From: Bacteroidales bacterium
GTDB lineage: Bacteria > Bacteroidota > Bacteroidia > Bacteroidales > Muribaculaceae
NCBI GenBank assembly: GCA_014800815.1
Contig: JAAVFI010000035.1
Location: forward strand, 1-64,000
Direction: 5' to 3'
DNA length: 64,000 nt
Position 1 is the stretch's first letter, and the number at the start of each line of letters is the position of its first letter. A model generated the notes under the pieces. It searched no databases and was not told the origin of the DNA. It saw nothing but the letters and a program-made list of their open reading frames with translations. Positions 36,519-46,693 of the stretch are shown here, piece after piece. The translations under genes and the position numbers were made by a program.

Positions 36519-38441
36519 ATGTATCAAGGTTTTGTAAGGGTGTGCTGTGCTTCTCCGGCAGTCACTGTAGCCGATACGGAGGCCAATGCCACCGCGATAA
36601 TCGAACTTATCGAAAGCGCCCGCGCTAACGGCGCCGACGTGGTAGTGTTCCCCGAAATGTGTATCACCGCATATACCTGCGGCGATCTGTTCCACAGCTC
36701 GACTCTTTTAGAGAGCGCTGTAAAAGCCCTTCAGAAGATAGTCGACGCAACGGCTGCCTGCAGCTCAATGCTCGCGGCGGTAGGTATGCCCGTAAGACAC
36801 GGAGCCGCGCTCTACAACTGTGCCGTGTTCATCGCCGACGGGCACATTCTGGCGGCAGTCCCCAAAACCTACATCCCCAACTACAACGAATTCTACGAAA
36901 AACGCTGGTTTGCCTCGGCTCCTCCCTGCGAGACGACGGTGACTCTATGCGGCATCGAAGTACCCTTCGGCACGGATATTATAGTAGACTTCGGCGGCGT
37001 GCGCGTAGGTGCCGAGATTTGCGAAGACCTCTGGACACCCGTGCCTCCAAGCTGCCGACTGGCACTTGCCGGCGCAGAACTTATACTCAACCTCTCGGCG
37101 AGCGATGACCTTATAGGTAAATACGCCTATCTGCGCTCGCTCGTAGCACAGCAGTCGGCGCGCTGCATGTGTGCCTACGCATATTCATCGGCAGGTTTTG
37201 GCGAATCGTCCACCGACCTTGTGTTCGACGCCAAACATTTCATAGCAGAGAACGGCCGACTCATCGCCTCTTCGCCGAGATGGACTTCGGGCAACCTTCT
37301 CACCACATGCGATATCGACATCGAGGCAATCCGTCGCGACCGTCTTCACAATACATCCTTTGAGGCCTCAGCGCGTCGCGAGGATGCCGACGCGACAGTC
37401 GTAAAAGTTGACGTTCCCGAGCGAAAAGCTCCCTCCAAGCTCTTGCGCACCGTCGATCCGCACCCCTTCGTGCCTGCCGTAGACGAACACCTGCGCGACA
37501 GATGCGAGGAAATCATCAACATACAGGTGGCCGGTCTGGCTCAACGCCTCTCTGCCACACATTGCCGCAGCCTCACGATAGGTATCTCCGGCGGCCTCGA
37601 CTCGACCCTCGCACTCCTTGTGGCCGCACGCACATTCGACCGTCTCGGCCTTGACCGCAAAGGAATCATCGCCGTGACCATGCCCGGCTTCGGAACAACA
37701 GGCCGCACTCACTCAAACGCCATTGAACTCGTAGAGAAACTCGGCGCCACTCTCCGCGAAATCAGCATCGTCCCCGCCGTGAATCAGCATTTCGCCGACA
37801 TCGGCCACGATGCGTCGGTGCACGACGTCACATACGAAAACAGTCAGGCGCGTGAGCGCACTCAGCTCCTCATGGATATCGCCAACCAGACCGGCGGAAT
37901 GGTGCTCGGCACAGGCGACCTCTCGGAACTCGCCCTCGGCTGGGCTACATACAACGGCGATCATATGTCGATGTATGGTGTCAACTCCGGCATCCCCAAG
38001 ACTCTTGTGATATACCTCACACGCTATTTCGCCTCCATAATGCCCGAGGTCGAGAGCGTGCTGCTCGACATCATCGACACCCCTATCAGCCCCGAACTTG
38101 TACCCGCCGAGCCCAACGGAACTATCAAGCAAAAGACCGAAGACCTCGTAGGGCCTTACGAACTCCACGACTTCTTCCTCTACTATACACTTCGCTACGG
38201 CTTCTCACCCCGCCGTATTTTTACACTGGCCACTGCCGCCTTCGGCGACACCTACCCGCGTGAAACTATTATCAAGTGGGAGCGCACATTCTTCCGCCGC
38301 TTCTTCAACCAGCAGTTCAAACGCTCGTGTCTGCCCGACGGTCCTAAAGTCGGCAGCGTATGCCTCTCGCCGCGCGGCGACTGGCGCATGCCCTCCGACG
38401 CATCATCGGCATTGTGGCTTAAAGAAATTGACGAACTATGA
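36519..38441 (+). CDS. nadE: glutamine-hydrolysing NAD+ synthase
   Basis: A 640-residue two-domain enzyme that makes NAD+ from deamido-NAD+, ATP and glutamine. The N-terminal nitrilase-type amidase (1-290) shows the Glu in [16 protein letters not shown], the Lys in [16 protein letters not shown] and the Cys in GAEICEDLW. The C-terminal synthetase has the ATP-binding P-loop [13 protein letters not shown] and [20 protein letters not shown]. The ATG at 36519 follows the promoter. Its stop overlaps xth by 4 nt. Confidence 0.96.
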   Translation: MYQGFVRVCCASPAVTVADTEANATAIIELIESARANGADVVVFPEMCITAYTCGDLFHSSTLLESAVKALQKIVDATAACSSMLAAVGMPVRHGAALYNCAVFIADGHILAAVPKTYIPNYNEFYEKRWFASAPPCETTVTLCGIEVPFGTDIIVDFGGVRVGAEICEDLWTPVPPSCRLALAGAELILNLSASDDLIGKYAYLRSLVAQQSARCMCAYAYSSAGFGESSTDLVFDAKHFIAENGRLIASSPRWTSGNLLTTCDIDIEAIRRDRLHNTSFEASARREDADATVVKVDVPERKAPSKLLRTVDPHPFVPAVDEHLRDRCEEIINIQVAGLAQRLSATHCRSLTIGISGGLDSTLALLVAARTFDRLGLDRKGIIAVTMPGFGTTGRTHSNAIELVEKLGATLREISIVPAVNQHFADIGHDASVHDVTYENSQARERTQLLMDIANQTGGMVLGTGDLSELALGWATYNGDHMSMYGVNSGIPKTLVIYLTRYFASIMPEVESVLLDIIDTPISPELVPAEPNGTIKQKTEDLVGPYELHDFFLYYTLRYGFSPRRIFTLATAAFGDTYPRETIIKWERTFFRRFFNQQFKRSCLPDGPKVGSVCLSPRGDWRMPSDASSALWLKEIDEL

Positions 38442-39196
38442 AATTTATATCCTGGAATGTGAACGGCCTGCGCGCCGTCATGACTAAGGGCTTTGAAGAC
38501 ATCTTCAAATCTTTCGACGCCGACTTCTTCTGCCTGCAGGAAATCAAACTGCAGGAGGGGCAGCTCGACCTCGACTTCGACGGCTACAAAGCCTTCTATA
38601 ATTATGCCGAGAAAAAAGGATACTCCGGCACGGCGATATTCTCCCGCCACGAACCTCTGTCTGTGACCCGTGGTATCGGCATCGACCGCCACGACACCGA
38701 GGGCAGGGTAGTGACTCTCGAATATCCCGACTTCTATCTCGTGACGGTCTACACTCCTAACTCGCAGTCGGAGCTCGCGCGCCTCGACTACCGCATGGAC
38801 TGGGAGGCCGAGTTCGCGAAGTTTGTAAAAAACCTCGACGCGATCAAACCCGTGATAATCTGCGGCGACATGAACGTTGCGCATCAGGAGATAGACCTTG
38901 CAAATCCTAAGACCAACCGCCGCAACCCCGGCTTTACCGACGAGGAGCGCGACTGCTTCACACGTCTGCTTGGCGAAGGATTTGTCGACACCTACCGCTA
39001 TCTCAATCCCGACAAGACCGGCGCATACTCCTGGTGGAGCTACCGCGGACGGGCCCGCGAGAAGAATGTGGGCTGGCGTATCGACTACTTCCTCGTGTCG
39101 CAGCGCATCGCTCCCAAGTTGAAATCCGCATCCATCCACCCCGAAATTGCAGGCTCCGACCACTGTCCCGTGAGCATAGAGCTTGATATTGATTGA
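38438..39196 (+). CDS. xth: exodeoxyribonuclease III / AP endonuclease
   Basis: A 252-residue base-excision repair enzyme of the EEP superfamily. The motifs are all present: SWNVNGLRA, FFCLQEIKLQ, CGDMNVAH, WSYRGRAREKNVGWRIDYFL and GSDHCPVSI. It resembles the ExoA/APE1-type more than E. coli XthA. It overlaps nadE by 4 nt. Confidence 0.95.
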   Translation: MKFISWNVNGLRAVMTKGFEDIFKSFDADFFCLQEIKLQEGQLDLDFDGYKAFYNYAEKKGYSGTAIFSRHEPLSVTRGIGIDRHDTEGRVVTLEYPDFYLVTVYTPNSQSELARLDYRMDWEAEFAKFVKNLDAIKPVIICGDMNVAHQEIDLANPKTNRRNPGFTDEERDCFTRLLGEGFVDTYRYLNPDKTGAYSWWSYRGRAREKNVGWRIDYFLVSQRIAPKLKSASIHPEIAGSDHCPVSIELDID

Positions 39197-39210
39197 TAAA
39201 CACTCCCCTT

Positions 39211-40452
39211 ATGCAAGATATAGAATTAATCCTCATAAACATTACCGGCAGCGACCGCCCCGGCGTTACGTCGGCTCTTACTGAAATCCTGGCACGTCAC
39301 GAAGCTCAGATTCTCGATATCGGTCAGGCCGACATCCACCACTCTCTGTCGCTCGGTATTCTTTTCCGTACCACCCCCGAGCGCTCAGGCGATATCATGA
39401 AGGATCTCCTCTTCAAGTGCTACGAGCTGAGTGTCAAGATTCGTTTCTCGCCTATCAGTATCGAAGACTATGAGGCTTGGGTGGCACGTCAGGGTAAGAA
39501 CCGTTGGATTATCACTATTCTTGGCCGTCAGCTCACGGCTCGCCACATAGCCCTCGTTACCGAGGAAATCGCGCGTCAGTCGCTCAACATCGACAGCATA
39601 CAGCGTCTTACGGGCCGCATGCCCCTGCGCGCCGGCGAAGAACCGCGATCGAAATCGTGTGTCGAATTTTCGGTACGAGGCAATCCTCTTGATGTCAACG
39701 AGATGCGTAGCGTATTCCTCCGTCTTTCGCAGGAGGAGAGCTTCGATATCTCTCTCCAGGAGGATAATGTGTTCCGCCGTTGCCGCCGTCTGATATGCTT
39801 CGATATGGACTCAACTCTCATCGAGACAGAGGTTATCGACGAACTCGCCGACCGCGCCGGAGTAGGTGCAGAAGTGCGAGCTATCACCGAGAGCGCAATG
39901 CGTGGCGAGATCGACTTCTGCGAGAGCTTCAAGCGCAGAGTGGCTCTTCTCAAGGGCCTCGACGAGAGCGTTATGAAAGACATCGCCGAGAGCCTCCCCG
40001 TCACCGAAGGCGTGGAGCGCATGATGCAGGTGCTCAAGCGCACCGGCTACAAGACGGCCATTCTTTCGGGCGGATTCACCTATTTCGGAAATTATCTCAA
40101 GCAGAAATTCGGCTTCGACTATGTGTATGCCAATGAACTTGAGATTCTCGACGGCAAGCTCACCGGCCGCTATGTAGGCGACATCGTCGACGGCAAACGC
40201 AAGGCCGAGCTCCTGCGCATCATCGCTCAGGTTGAGAATATCGACATCGCCCAGACCATAGCCGTGGGCGACGGTGCCAACGACCTCCCAATGCTCTCTA
40301 CCGCAGGTCTCGGCATCGCCTTCCATGCCAAGCCCAAGGTGAAGGCTACGGCCCGTCAGTCCATATCCTCAATCGGCCTCGACGGTGTGCTTTACTTCCT
40401 CGGATTCAAAGACAGCTTCATATCCGACTCACCTTCAGTTGACAGAGACTGA
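39211..40452 (+). CDS. serB: phosphoserine phosphatase with N-terminal ACT domains
   Basis: A 413-residue enzyme that releases serine from phosphoserine. Residues 1-80 and 100-170 look like two ACT-type domains (IELILINITGSDRPGVTSA). The HAD phosphatase follows with DMDSTLIETEVIDELA (nucleophile Asp), ILSGGFTYFG and GDGANDLPML. ATG at 39211 is chosen; an upstream TTG at 39193 would overlap xth by 4 nt and cannot be fully excluded. Confidence 0.94.
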   Translation: MQDIELILINITGSDRPGVTSALTEILARHEAQILDIGQADIHHSLSLGILFRTTPERSGDIMKDLLFKCYELSVKIRFSPISIEDYEAWVARQGKNRWIITILGRQLTARHIALVTEEIARQSLNIDSIQRLTGRMPLRAGEEPRSKSCVEFSVRGNPLDVNEMRSVFLRLSQEESFDISLQEDNVFRRCRRLICFDMDSTLIETEVIDELADRAGVGAEVRAITESAMRGEIDFCESFKRRVALLKGLDESVMKDIAESLPVTEGVERMMQVLKRTGYKTAILSGGFTYFGNYLKQKFGFDYVYANELEILDGKLTGRYVGDIVDGKRKAELLRIIAQVENIDIAQTIAVGDGANDLPMLSTAGLGIAFHAKPKVKATARQSISSIGLDGVLYFLGFKDSFISDSPSVDRD

Positions 40453-40531
40453 GAAAATACATAGCCCCCGGAACAAAATCGGGCGTAGCTGTGTTATAAT
40501 TCAAAGTCATAACTGATTCAACTATTCATCT

Positions 40532-42862
40532 ATGCTACCCATGAGGGCTATGAAGTGCTACTTTCTTTCTTTATTTTCTTTGCTGACTGTCCTCCTCACG
40601 CCTAACATGCAGGCGTGGGGGGCGGAACAGTCGGTAGGACTTGTTCTTAGTGGTGGCGGTGCCAAAGGCATCGCTCATATCGGAGTCATTAAAGCTCTTG
40701 AAGAGAACGATATACCCATAGATTGCATTACAGGTACATCTATGGGCGCTATTGTGGGTGGCCTTTATGCCTGTGGTTACTCTCCCGATGAAATGATGCA
40801 GCTGCTCCTGTCGCAGTACTTCCTTTCGATGTCGACAGGCAGCTACGATCCCTCGCTGACATACTATTTTTCGCGCCCCGTGGCCTCGCCGCAGATGTTC
40901 TCCAAGAACTTCGGCGATAGAGGGAATGAAAGCGATAAGAATAAATTTGACCCTCAGTCGCTCATAGCGCCTACCCCCATGGCATTCGGCTTTATGGAGC
41001 TTTTCAGCGCCTATACGGCTCAGTGCGATGCTGATTTCAGCCGTCTTTTTGTGCCTTACCGCTGCGTGGCCTCCAATGTGCCCGAGCGCCGCAAGCAGGT
41101 GCTGTCACACGGTAACGTAGGCGATGCTATCAGGGCGTCTATGAGTTTCCCGCTTGTCTTTCAGGCTACTAAGGTCGACGGCAATATTCTCTACGACGGC
41201 GGTATCTATGACAATTTTCCCGTCAATGTCATGGAGCAGGATTTCAATCCCGATATAATGCTCGGCGTGGACGTATCTTCAAGCACGAGCGGACCGCCAA
41301 ACTCCTTTATGGACCAGCTCGATCTTCTCGTCTTGCAGCCCCAGAGCTATGCCGTACCCGCCGACCGCGGTATAAAACTGCGGGTAGACCTCGATGAGTT
41401 CGGACTCCTTGATTTCGGGCAGGCTCAGGCAATCTACGATATCGGCTACAACAAGGCTATGGCCATGATAGACTCTATCAAAGGCCGCGTCAAGGCTCGC
41501 CGCCCCGCCTCCGAAGTGGCCTCGCGTCGTGCGGAATTCAAGTCGCGCACACCGCGCCTGCGCTTCGAGAAAGTGCGCGTCACCGGCGGTACCAAGCGTC
41601 AGAACGAATACCTCGAGCACATCTTCCGCCCACACAAAGGCACCGACACTATCGGTATCGACGATGCGCGCCTCGCATTCTATCGTGCCGTGTCGTCCGA
41701 TAAACTCAGTAGCCTTACCCCGCAGGCCGAATTGACCAATGACTCTCTCGACCTCTTTACGCTCAACCTCGATGCCCGCGTCAAGCAGAACTACTCCGTA
41801 GGCCTGGGCGGCTACATCACTTCGAGCAACAACAGCTATCTCTATATGAGAGCCGGCTATTCGTCTTTGAGTTTCAACTCAATGTCGGCCGACATTGAGG
41901 CCTGGATAGGCCAGAGCTATATCGCCGGTGTGGCGCGCGGAAGTATCGACCTTCCCACCGTCATCCCCTCGGCTTTCCGACTCCTCGCCGTAGGTTCGCG
42001 CCGCAAATACTATGAGACAGAAAAACTCTTCTTCCGCGATAACGAGCCTGCCTTCGTCACCCGGCATGAATATTTCGGACGCCTTTCGTGGGCTATGGCT
42101 GCCGGACGCACCGGCGAATTTGAAGTAGGCGCAGGCGGCGGACGAGTGTATAATTCTTATTTCCAGAACAATCTGCTCTCAAGCTACACCGACGGTACCG
42201 ACAAGGTGAAGCTCGACCTTGCGCAGGCTTTTGCAAGCTACGAATCTTCGACTCTCGACAATATCAGCTATCCGACCTCCGGCCTCGAACTCTATGGCCG
42301 TGCCGCGTTCATGACCGGCAAGGTTAAGTACGACCGTCAGACAGCCGATGAAGGCCGCGTAAAGACAAAATCGAACATCAATTGGGCTCGGCTTGACCTC
42401 CGCTGCCGCGAATGGCTTTCGCCGAGCCGTCATTTCTCGCTCGGCCTTGAAGCCACCGCCACGGCAAGCACCAAGCGCCTTCTCGACGATTATTACTCTG
42501 CTATAAGCACCGCTCCCGCATACACTCCCACGCCGGCATCGAACAATATGTTCGACCCCGGATTCAGAGCCAACAGCTTTATAGCAGCCTCCGTAACCCC
42601 TGTCTATAAGTACAACGACCGTCTCTCGGCACGCTTCTCCTCACATGTCTTTGTGCCGGCGAGAAGTCTCGTCCGCACCGAGGGCGGTGGCGTAAGATAC
42701 GGCAAATGGTTCGGATCTGCACACTATATGGGCGAGATCGACCTTGTCTACAACCTGCCTTTTGCATCTGTCTGTGCTTATTGCAATTATGCAACCACAC
42801 AGGAGCGTTTCAATATCGGAATCTCGCTGGGAATATACATCCCCGCACCTTCATTTCTTTAA
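40532..42862 (+). CDS. patatin-like phospholipase with outer-membrane barrel
   Basis: A 776-residue protein with a signal peptide (CYFLSLFSLLTVLLTPNMQAWG). The patatin domain (about 35-330) has the oxyanion loop SGGGAKGIAHIG, the nucleophile Ser70 in GTSMG and the dyad Asp in YDGGIYDNFP. Next is one POTRA-like segment (about 345-400), and a 16-strand-type barrel fills the remainder, the layout of PlpD-like type Vd autotransporters and of RssA-barrel proteins common in Bacteroidetes. It ends in LGIYIPAPSFL. The start could also be the Met at residue 4 or 7. Confidence 0.87.
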   Translation: MLPMRAMKCYFLSLFSLLTVLLTPNMQAWGAEQSVGLVLSGGGAKGIAHIGVIKALEENDIPIDCITGTSMGAIVGGLYACGYSPDEMMQLLLSQYFLSMSTGSYDPSLTYYFSRPVASPQMFSKNFGDRGNESDKNKFDPQSLIAPTPMAFGFMELFSAYTAQCDADFSRLFVPYRCVASNVPERRKQVLSHGNVGDAIRASMSFPLVFQATKVDGNILYDGGIYDNFPVNVMEQDFNPDIMLGVDVSSSTSGPPNSFMDQLDLLVLQPQSYAVPADRGIKLRVDLDEFGLLDFGQAQAIYDIGYNKAMAMIDSIKGRVKARRPASEVASRRAEFKSRTPRLRFEKVRVTGGTKRQNEYLEHIFRPHKGTDTIGIDDARLAFYRAVSSDKLSSLTPQAELTNDSLDLFTLNLDARVKQNYSVGLGGYITSSNNSYLYMRAGYSSLSFNSMSADIEAWIGQSYIAGVARGSIDLPTVIPSAFRLLAVGSRRKYYETEKLFFRDNEPAFVTRHEYFGRLSWAMAAGRTGEFEVGAGGGRVYNSYFQNNLLSSYTDGTDKVKLDLAQAFASYESSTLDNISYPTSGLELYGRAAFMTGKVKYDRQTADEGRVKTKSNINWARLDLRCREWLSPSRHFSLGLEATATASTKRLLDDYYSAISTAPAYTPTPASNNMFDPGFRANSFIAASVTPVYKYNDRLSARFSSHVFVPARSLVRTEGGGVRYGKWFGSAHYMGEIDLVYNLPFASVCAYCNYATTQERFNIGISLGIYIPAPSFL

Positions 42863-42874
42863 ATAATAACTGCA

Positions 42875-43207
42875 ATGAATAAAGTAATACTGCTTGGTAA
42901 TGTCGGACGCGACCCGCGCATGCGCATGGTCGACAGTTCACCGGTGGCCGAATTTCCTCTTGCCACAAGTGAGAGACGCAAGGTAAAAGGTGCCGACGGC
43001 AAGGAAGTGGATATGCCCGAGCTCACCGAGTGGCACAATATTGTCATGTGGGGCAGGGCAGCGGAGTTTGCCGAAAAGTATATCCGCAAAGGCTCGCGTC
43101 TGCTTGTCGAAGGTAAAATCCGTACCCGCGCGTGGGAGGACCACAACGCTATCAAGCGGTATATCACCGAGATATACGTAGATACTTTTGAACTCTTACC
43201 TAAATAA
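42875..43207 (+). CDS. ssb: single-stranded DNA-binding protein, short form
   Basis: A 110-residue OB-fold protein: MNKVILLGNVGRDPRMRM, LATSERRKVKG and RLLVEGKIRTRAW. It stops at the end of the OB fold (DTFELLPK) and has none of the flexible linker and acidic tip (DDDLPF-like) through which SSB recruits partners. It is therefore probably a paralogue, with the main SSB elsewhere. It lies 12 nt after the patatin gene and 9 nt before the metallopeptidase. Confidence 0.92.
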   Translation: MNKVILLGNVGRDPRMRMVDSSPVAEFPLATSERRKVKGADGKEVDMPELTEWHNIVMWGRAAEFAEKYIRKGSRLLVEGKIRTRAWEDHNAIKRYITEIYVDTFELLPK

Positions 43208-43216
43208 TCCTAAGAT

Positions 43217-44092
43217 ATGAGAATGGACGGACGCCGCCGTAGCGGCAATATAGATGATCGCCGCGGCCTGAGCAGCGGTGGTAAACTGGGTATAGGCGGC
43301 GGAATAGTCGGCGTGCTCATCGTTGCCGCAATAACGCTATTCTCGGGCGGTGGCATCGGCGACGTGATTTCAAACGTGCTTGGAAGCGGAGCCGTGCAGC
43401 AGAACTATGCATCGTCGTCGTACACTCCCGATGAGGAGGACGAGCGCCTCGCCGTATTCACATCTCAGGTCCTTGCGGGCACTGAAGACGTGTGGACCCG
43501 CGAATTTCAGCGTCAGGGTTGGGGCGAATACGAGTGTCCTAAGCTCGTGCTGTTCAGCGGTGCCGTAAATTCGGGTTGCGGTCAGGCCACTTCCCAGACC
43601 GGCCCCTTCTACTGTTCTGCCGATGAAACGGTGTATATCGACCTCGACTTCTTCAAGCAGATGCAGAGTCAGATAGGTGCGTCGGGTGATTTTGCCTACG
43701 CCTATGTCATAGCCCATGAGGTCGGGCACCACGTGCAGCACCTGCTCGGAACGCTCGACAAAGCCCATGCCGCAATGTCGCACATGAGCGAGACTGATGC
43801 CAACAAGATGAGCGTGAGACTCGAATTGCAGGCCGATTTCTATGCCGGAGTATGGGCTGCGCTCGACAATGAGATGTTCAACTCCATAGAGCCGGGTGAT
43901 GTCGAAAATGCTATCAACGCCGCCTCTAAAATCGGCGACGACTACCTGCAGCGCAAGGCCTATGGCCGCGAAATGCCGGATAGTTTCAACCACGGCCGAT
44001 CGGAGCAGCGTGTGCGCTGGCTCACCAAAGGCCTGCAGACCGGCAACCCCAATTACGGCGACACATTCTCTGTCAACTACAATAGCCTATGA
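43217..44092 (+). CDS. YpfJ-family neutral zinc metallopeptidase
   Basis: A 291-residue membrane-anchored protein with one helix near 25-45 (LGIGGGIVGVLIVAAITLFSG). The domain has the zinc-binding HEVGHH (167-172), then RLELQADFYAGVWA with the third ligand, and WLTKGLQTGNPNYGDTF at the end, marks of the YpfJ/zinc metallopeptidase family. It starts MRMDGRRRSGNIDDRRG, also usual for the family. Substrate unknown. Overlaps ribD by 4 nt. Confidence 0.9.
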   Translation: MRMDGRRRSGNIDDRRGLSSGGKLGIGGGIVGVLIVAAITLFSGGGIGDVISNVLGSGAVQQNYASSSYTPDEEDERLAVFTSQVLAGTEDVWTREFQRQGWGEYECPKLVLFSGAVNSGCGQATSQTGPFYCSADETVYIDLDFFKQMQSQIGASGDFAYAYVIAHEVGHHVQHLLGTLDKAHAAMSHMSETDANKMSVRLELQADFYAGVWAALDNEMFNSIEPGDVENAINAASKIGDDYLQRKAYGREMPDSFNHGRSEQRVRWLTKGLQTGNPNYGDTFSVNYNSL

Positions 44093-45105
44093 CATTTTCT
44101 GACAGCGATATAGCATACATGAAGCGGGCTCTCGACCTCGCCCGCGGCGGTGCCGGACACGTATCGCCAAACCCGATGGTCGGAGCCGTAATAGTCGCTC
44201 CCGACGGGCGTATTATAGGCGAAGGCTGGCACCGACGCTTCGGGGGACCTCATGCCGAGGTGAATGCCGTAAGGTCGGTGACCGATGCCGACAGGCACCT
44301 CTTCCCCGAGGCCACAATGTATGTAACTCTCGAACCCTGCTCGCATTACGGCAAGACGCCGCCATGCGCTTTGCTGCTTAAAGAGTGCGGTTTTGCAAGA
44401 GTCGTTGTGGCTTGCGGCGACCCAAATCCCAAGGTTGCCGGCAGAGGCATCGCCATATTGCGCGACGCCGGCATACGTGTCGACGAAGGCCTGCTCCGCG
44501 ACGAGGCCTACGCTCTCAACCGCCCCTTCATGACGGCCCACCGCCTGCGCCGCCCCTACGTGGTGCTCAAATGGGCGCAGAGCTCCGACGGCTTTATGGA
44601 TGCTGTCCGCACCGACGAAAGCGCCGGCGCCTATCGTTTCTCGACAGCGCTTACCTCGCAGATTGTGCATCGTCGCCGCGCTATGGTCGATGCAATCGCC
44701 GTGGGCGCGCGTACCGTACTTGCTGATAATCCGCGACTTGACGTAAGGCTTGTCGAGGGTAGGGCACCGCAGCCAATAGTATTCGACAGGCATGGTCTGC
44801 TACGAGATGTAACTTCGCCGCTGCTCGACCGCGCTATCCTTATTGGCGACGAAAATCTCGACACAGTCCTGCACTCACTCTATTCCGACCACGGCATCAC
44901 GTCGCTGCTCGTCGAGGGCGGAGCCTCACTGCTTCGCTCATTCATCGACGCCGGTCTGTGGGACGACGCCTTTGTAGAAGTATCTCCTGAGAGACTTGGC
45001 GAAAAGTGGGTAGCGAAAGCCCCCTCTCTGCCGGACGTACCCGTTGGATGCGAGTACATCGGCGACAACATGATTTTACACTACGAAGCGCCGATAACGC
45101 ATTAA
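44089..45105 (+). CDS. ribD: bifunctional riboflavin deaminase/reductase RibD
   Basis: A 338-residue enzyme for two early steps of riboflavin synthesis. The deaminase domain (1-145) has HAE (55-57) and PCSHYGKTPPC (83-93) zinc ligands. The reductase domain is shorter than in E. coli: DGFMDAVRTDESAGAYRF, DAIAVGARTVLADNPRLDVR and LLVEGGASLLRSFIDAGLWD. Overlaps the metallopeptidase by 4 nt. A 134-nt gap follows before the DUF6242 gene. Confidence 0.95.
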   Translation: MTFSDSDIAYMKRALDLARGGAGHVSPNPMVGAVIVAPDGRIIGEGWHRRFGGPHAEVNAVRSVTDADRHLFPEATMYVTLEPCSHYGKTPPCALLLKECGFARVVVACGDPNPKVAGRGIAILRDAGIRVDEGLLRDEAYALNRPFMTAHRLRRPYVVLKWAQSSDGFMDAVRTDESAGAYRFSTALTSQIVHRRRAMVDAIAVGARTVLADNPRLDVRLVEGRAPQPIVFDRHGLLRDVTSPLLDRAILIGDENLDTVLHSLYSDHGITSLLVEGGASLLRSFIDAGLWDDAFVEVSPERLGEKWVAKAPSLPDVPVGCEYIGDNMILHYEAPITH

Positions 45106-45172
45106 TCTTTATTGGCAGAACCCCGCTCGGGGCGTTAAAAACATATAAATGCGCATCTCCCGCATTCTTTTC

Positions 45173-45198
45173 GCGCCAATAGTTTGTCCTATTGGCGC
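45173..45198. repeat. perfect 10-bp inverted repeat around a -33 element
   Basis: GCGCCAATAG (45173-45182) and CTATTGGCGC (45189-45198) are exact inverse copies with six bases between them, beginning with the TTTG of the -33 element. A repressor bound here would block the promoter. It could instead be a terminator hairpin for ribD, but no T-run follows at once. Confidence 0.6.
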
Positions 45199-45214
45199 TA
45201 AAATTATAATTTTG
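45183..45214 (+). promoter_or_regulatory. promoter of the envelope gene block
   Basis: TTTG (45183-45186), 20 nt, TAATTTTG (45207-45214): a perfect Bacteroidetes promoter. The -33 lies in the loop of the inverted repeat 45173-45198. The leader before the ATG at 45239 is about 18 nt. Confidence 0.75.
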
Positions 45215-45238
45215 CATCTTGAAATACAGTAAACCCCA

Positions 45239-46687
45239 ATGAAGAAACTAACATCTATATGCCTGGCGGCTTTTCTGACCGCAGCGGCCTTTACAGGATG
45301 CAACTCTGATTACGAGCCGGAGACGGTCACTTCTACATGCGTTGCCATACGGTCGTTTGCCCTCACAAAGGACGACAGCGTTATGGCCAATCTCGATACC
45401 GTTTTCTTCTCGATTAATCTTGAGGAGGGTAAAATATTCAACGCCGACTCTCTTCCTTTCGGAACAAAAGTCAACAAGCTCGTGCCGAGGATTTCATTCC
45501 TAGAGACCGTATCGGCTGCTACTCTTACCGTTACCCGCGACAACGGCACGGACACCACATACAACTATGTGACCAACTCAACCGACTCTATCGACTTCAC
45601 CAATCCCGTGAAGCTGAATGTGATATCGTATTCAGGCACAGCCTCGATGACCTACGAAATCAAGGTGAACGTCCACAAAGTAGTGTCCGACTCTCTCGAG
45701 TGGGCTCAGTCGGCCTCAATGCCTCTCCCCACCGCGCTCTCAGGCACTCCCTCGCAGCGCACCGTCAAGACAGCCGAAGGCATCTACGTGCTCACCGCTT
45801 CCGGCTCCAACTACTCGATAGCCCGCGCCGACAATCCCGAAGCAGACTGGACACACTATACTCCCGCCTTCCCCGCAGGTGTAGAATACTGGACACTCTC
45901 AGCCGGTACATCGTCGCTCTACATCATTGCAAACAAGACTATTTACAGCTCTGCCGACGGTGGCCGTACATGGACCTCGACCGGCGCCCGCGCAACTCAT
46001 CTCTACGGTTGCTACGAAGATGCGGTGGTAGGCGTATTCACCGAAGGTTCGACATCGACTATCGTCACCTACCCCGAATTAGGCGCTCAGAAGGCACTCC
46101 CCGCAGGAATGCCTGTAGCAGATACTTCCGTCCCCGTCACCGTTAAATATCCCTTGGCAGCCGGCCCCCAGATTATATTCTGTGGCGGTACATGCGCCGA
46201 CGGTTCTCTCTCGGCCTCGACCTGGGCTTTCGACGGCAAGTCATTTGCCGACATCAGCCTCGTAGCGCTCCCCGAGCCTCTCAAGAACACCACGATAGTT
46301 CCCTTCTTCTCGTTTACTGTCAACAACGCTTTCGTAGCCACCGAGCACTCCGTGCTCCTTGCGTTCGGCGGTGCTACCGACAGCGGTGTTTCCGATAAGA
46401 CATACATCTCATTCGACTTCGGTATGACCTGGCTCGAAGGTTCGTCGCTCATTCAGCTCCCCGACTATATCCCGCCCTTCAGCATGGCACAGGCCTATAC
46501 CTACGACCGCGTGCTCACTCCCTCGCGCTCAATGATATGGACCGCACCCTCGCGAGCTACCGCTCCCGTAGAATCGTGGGAATGTCCCTACATCTATATC
46601 TTCGGTGGCGTCAATCGTGTCGGAGCCACTCAGCAGAAAGTTTGGCGAGGTACCCTTAACCGCCTTGAATTCAAACCTATTATCTGA
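45239..46687 (+). CDS. DUF6242-like lipoprotein
   Basis: A 482-residue exported lipoprotein: MKKLTSICLAAFLTAAAFTG then Cys21 (lipobox TGC). Residues 30-155 look like an Ig/beta-sandwich domain, and the rest suggests a beta-propeller of Kelch-like blades (SADGGRTWTSTG, AFDGKSFADIS, IYIFGGVNRVGATQQKVWRG). This layout matches the Bacteroidales DUF6242 family, with unknown function. It lies upstream of DUF6089-uppS-bamA. Confidence 0.8.
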   Translation: MKKLTSICLAAFLTAAAFTGCNSDYEPETVTSTCVAIRSFALTKDDSVMANLDTVFFSINLEEGKIFNADSLPFGTKVNKLVPRISFLETVSAATLTVTRDNGTDTTYNYVTNSTDSIDFTNPVKLNVISYSGTASMTYEIKVNVHKVVSDSLEWAQSASMPLPTALSGTPSQRTVKTAEGIYVLTASGSNYSIARADNPEADWTHYTPAFPAGVEYWTLSAGTSSLYIIANKTIYSSADGGRTWTSTGARATHLYGCYEDAVVGVFTEGSTSTIVTYPELGAQKALPAGMPVADTSVPVTVKYPLAAGPQIIFCGGTCADGSLSASTWAFDGKSFADISLVALPEPLKNTTIVPFFSFTVNNAFVATEHSVLLAFGGATDSGVSDKTYISFDFGMTWLEGSSLIQLPDYIPPFSMAQAYTYDRVLTPSRSMIWTAPSRATAPVESWECPYIYIFGGVNRVGATQQKVWRGTLNRLEFKPII

Positions 46688-46693
46688 TTCTGA

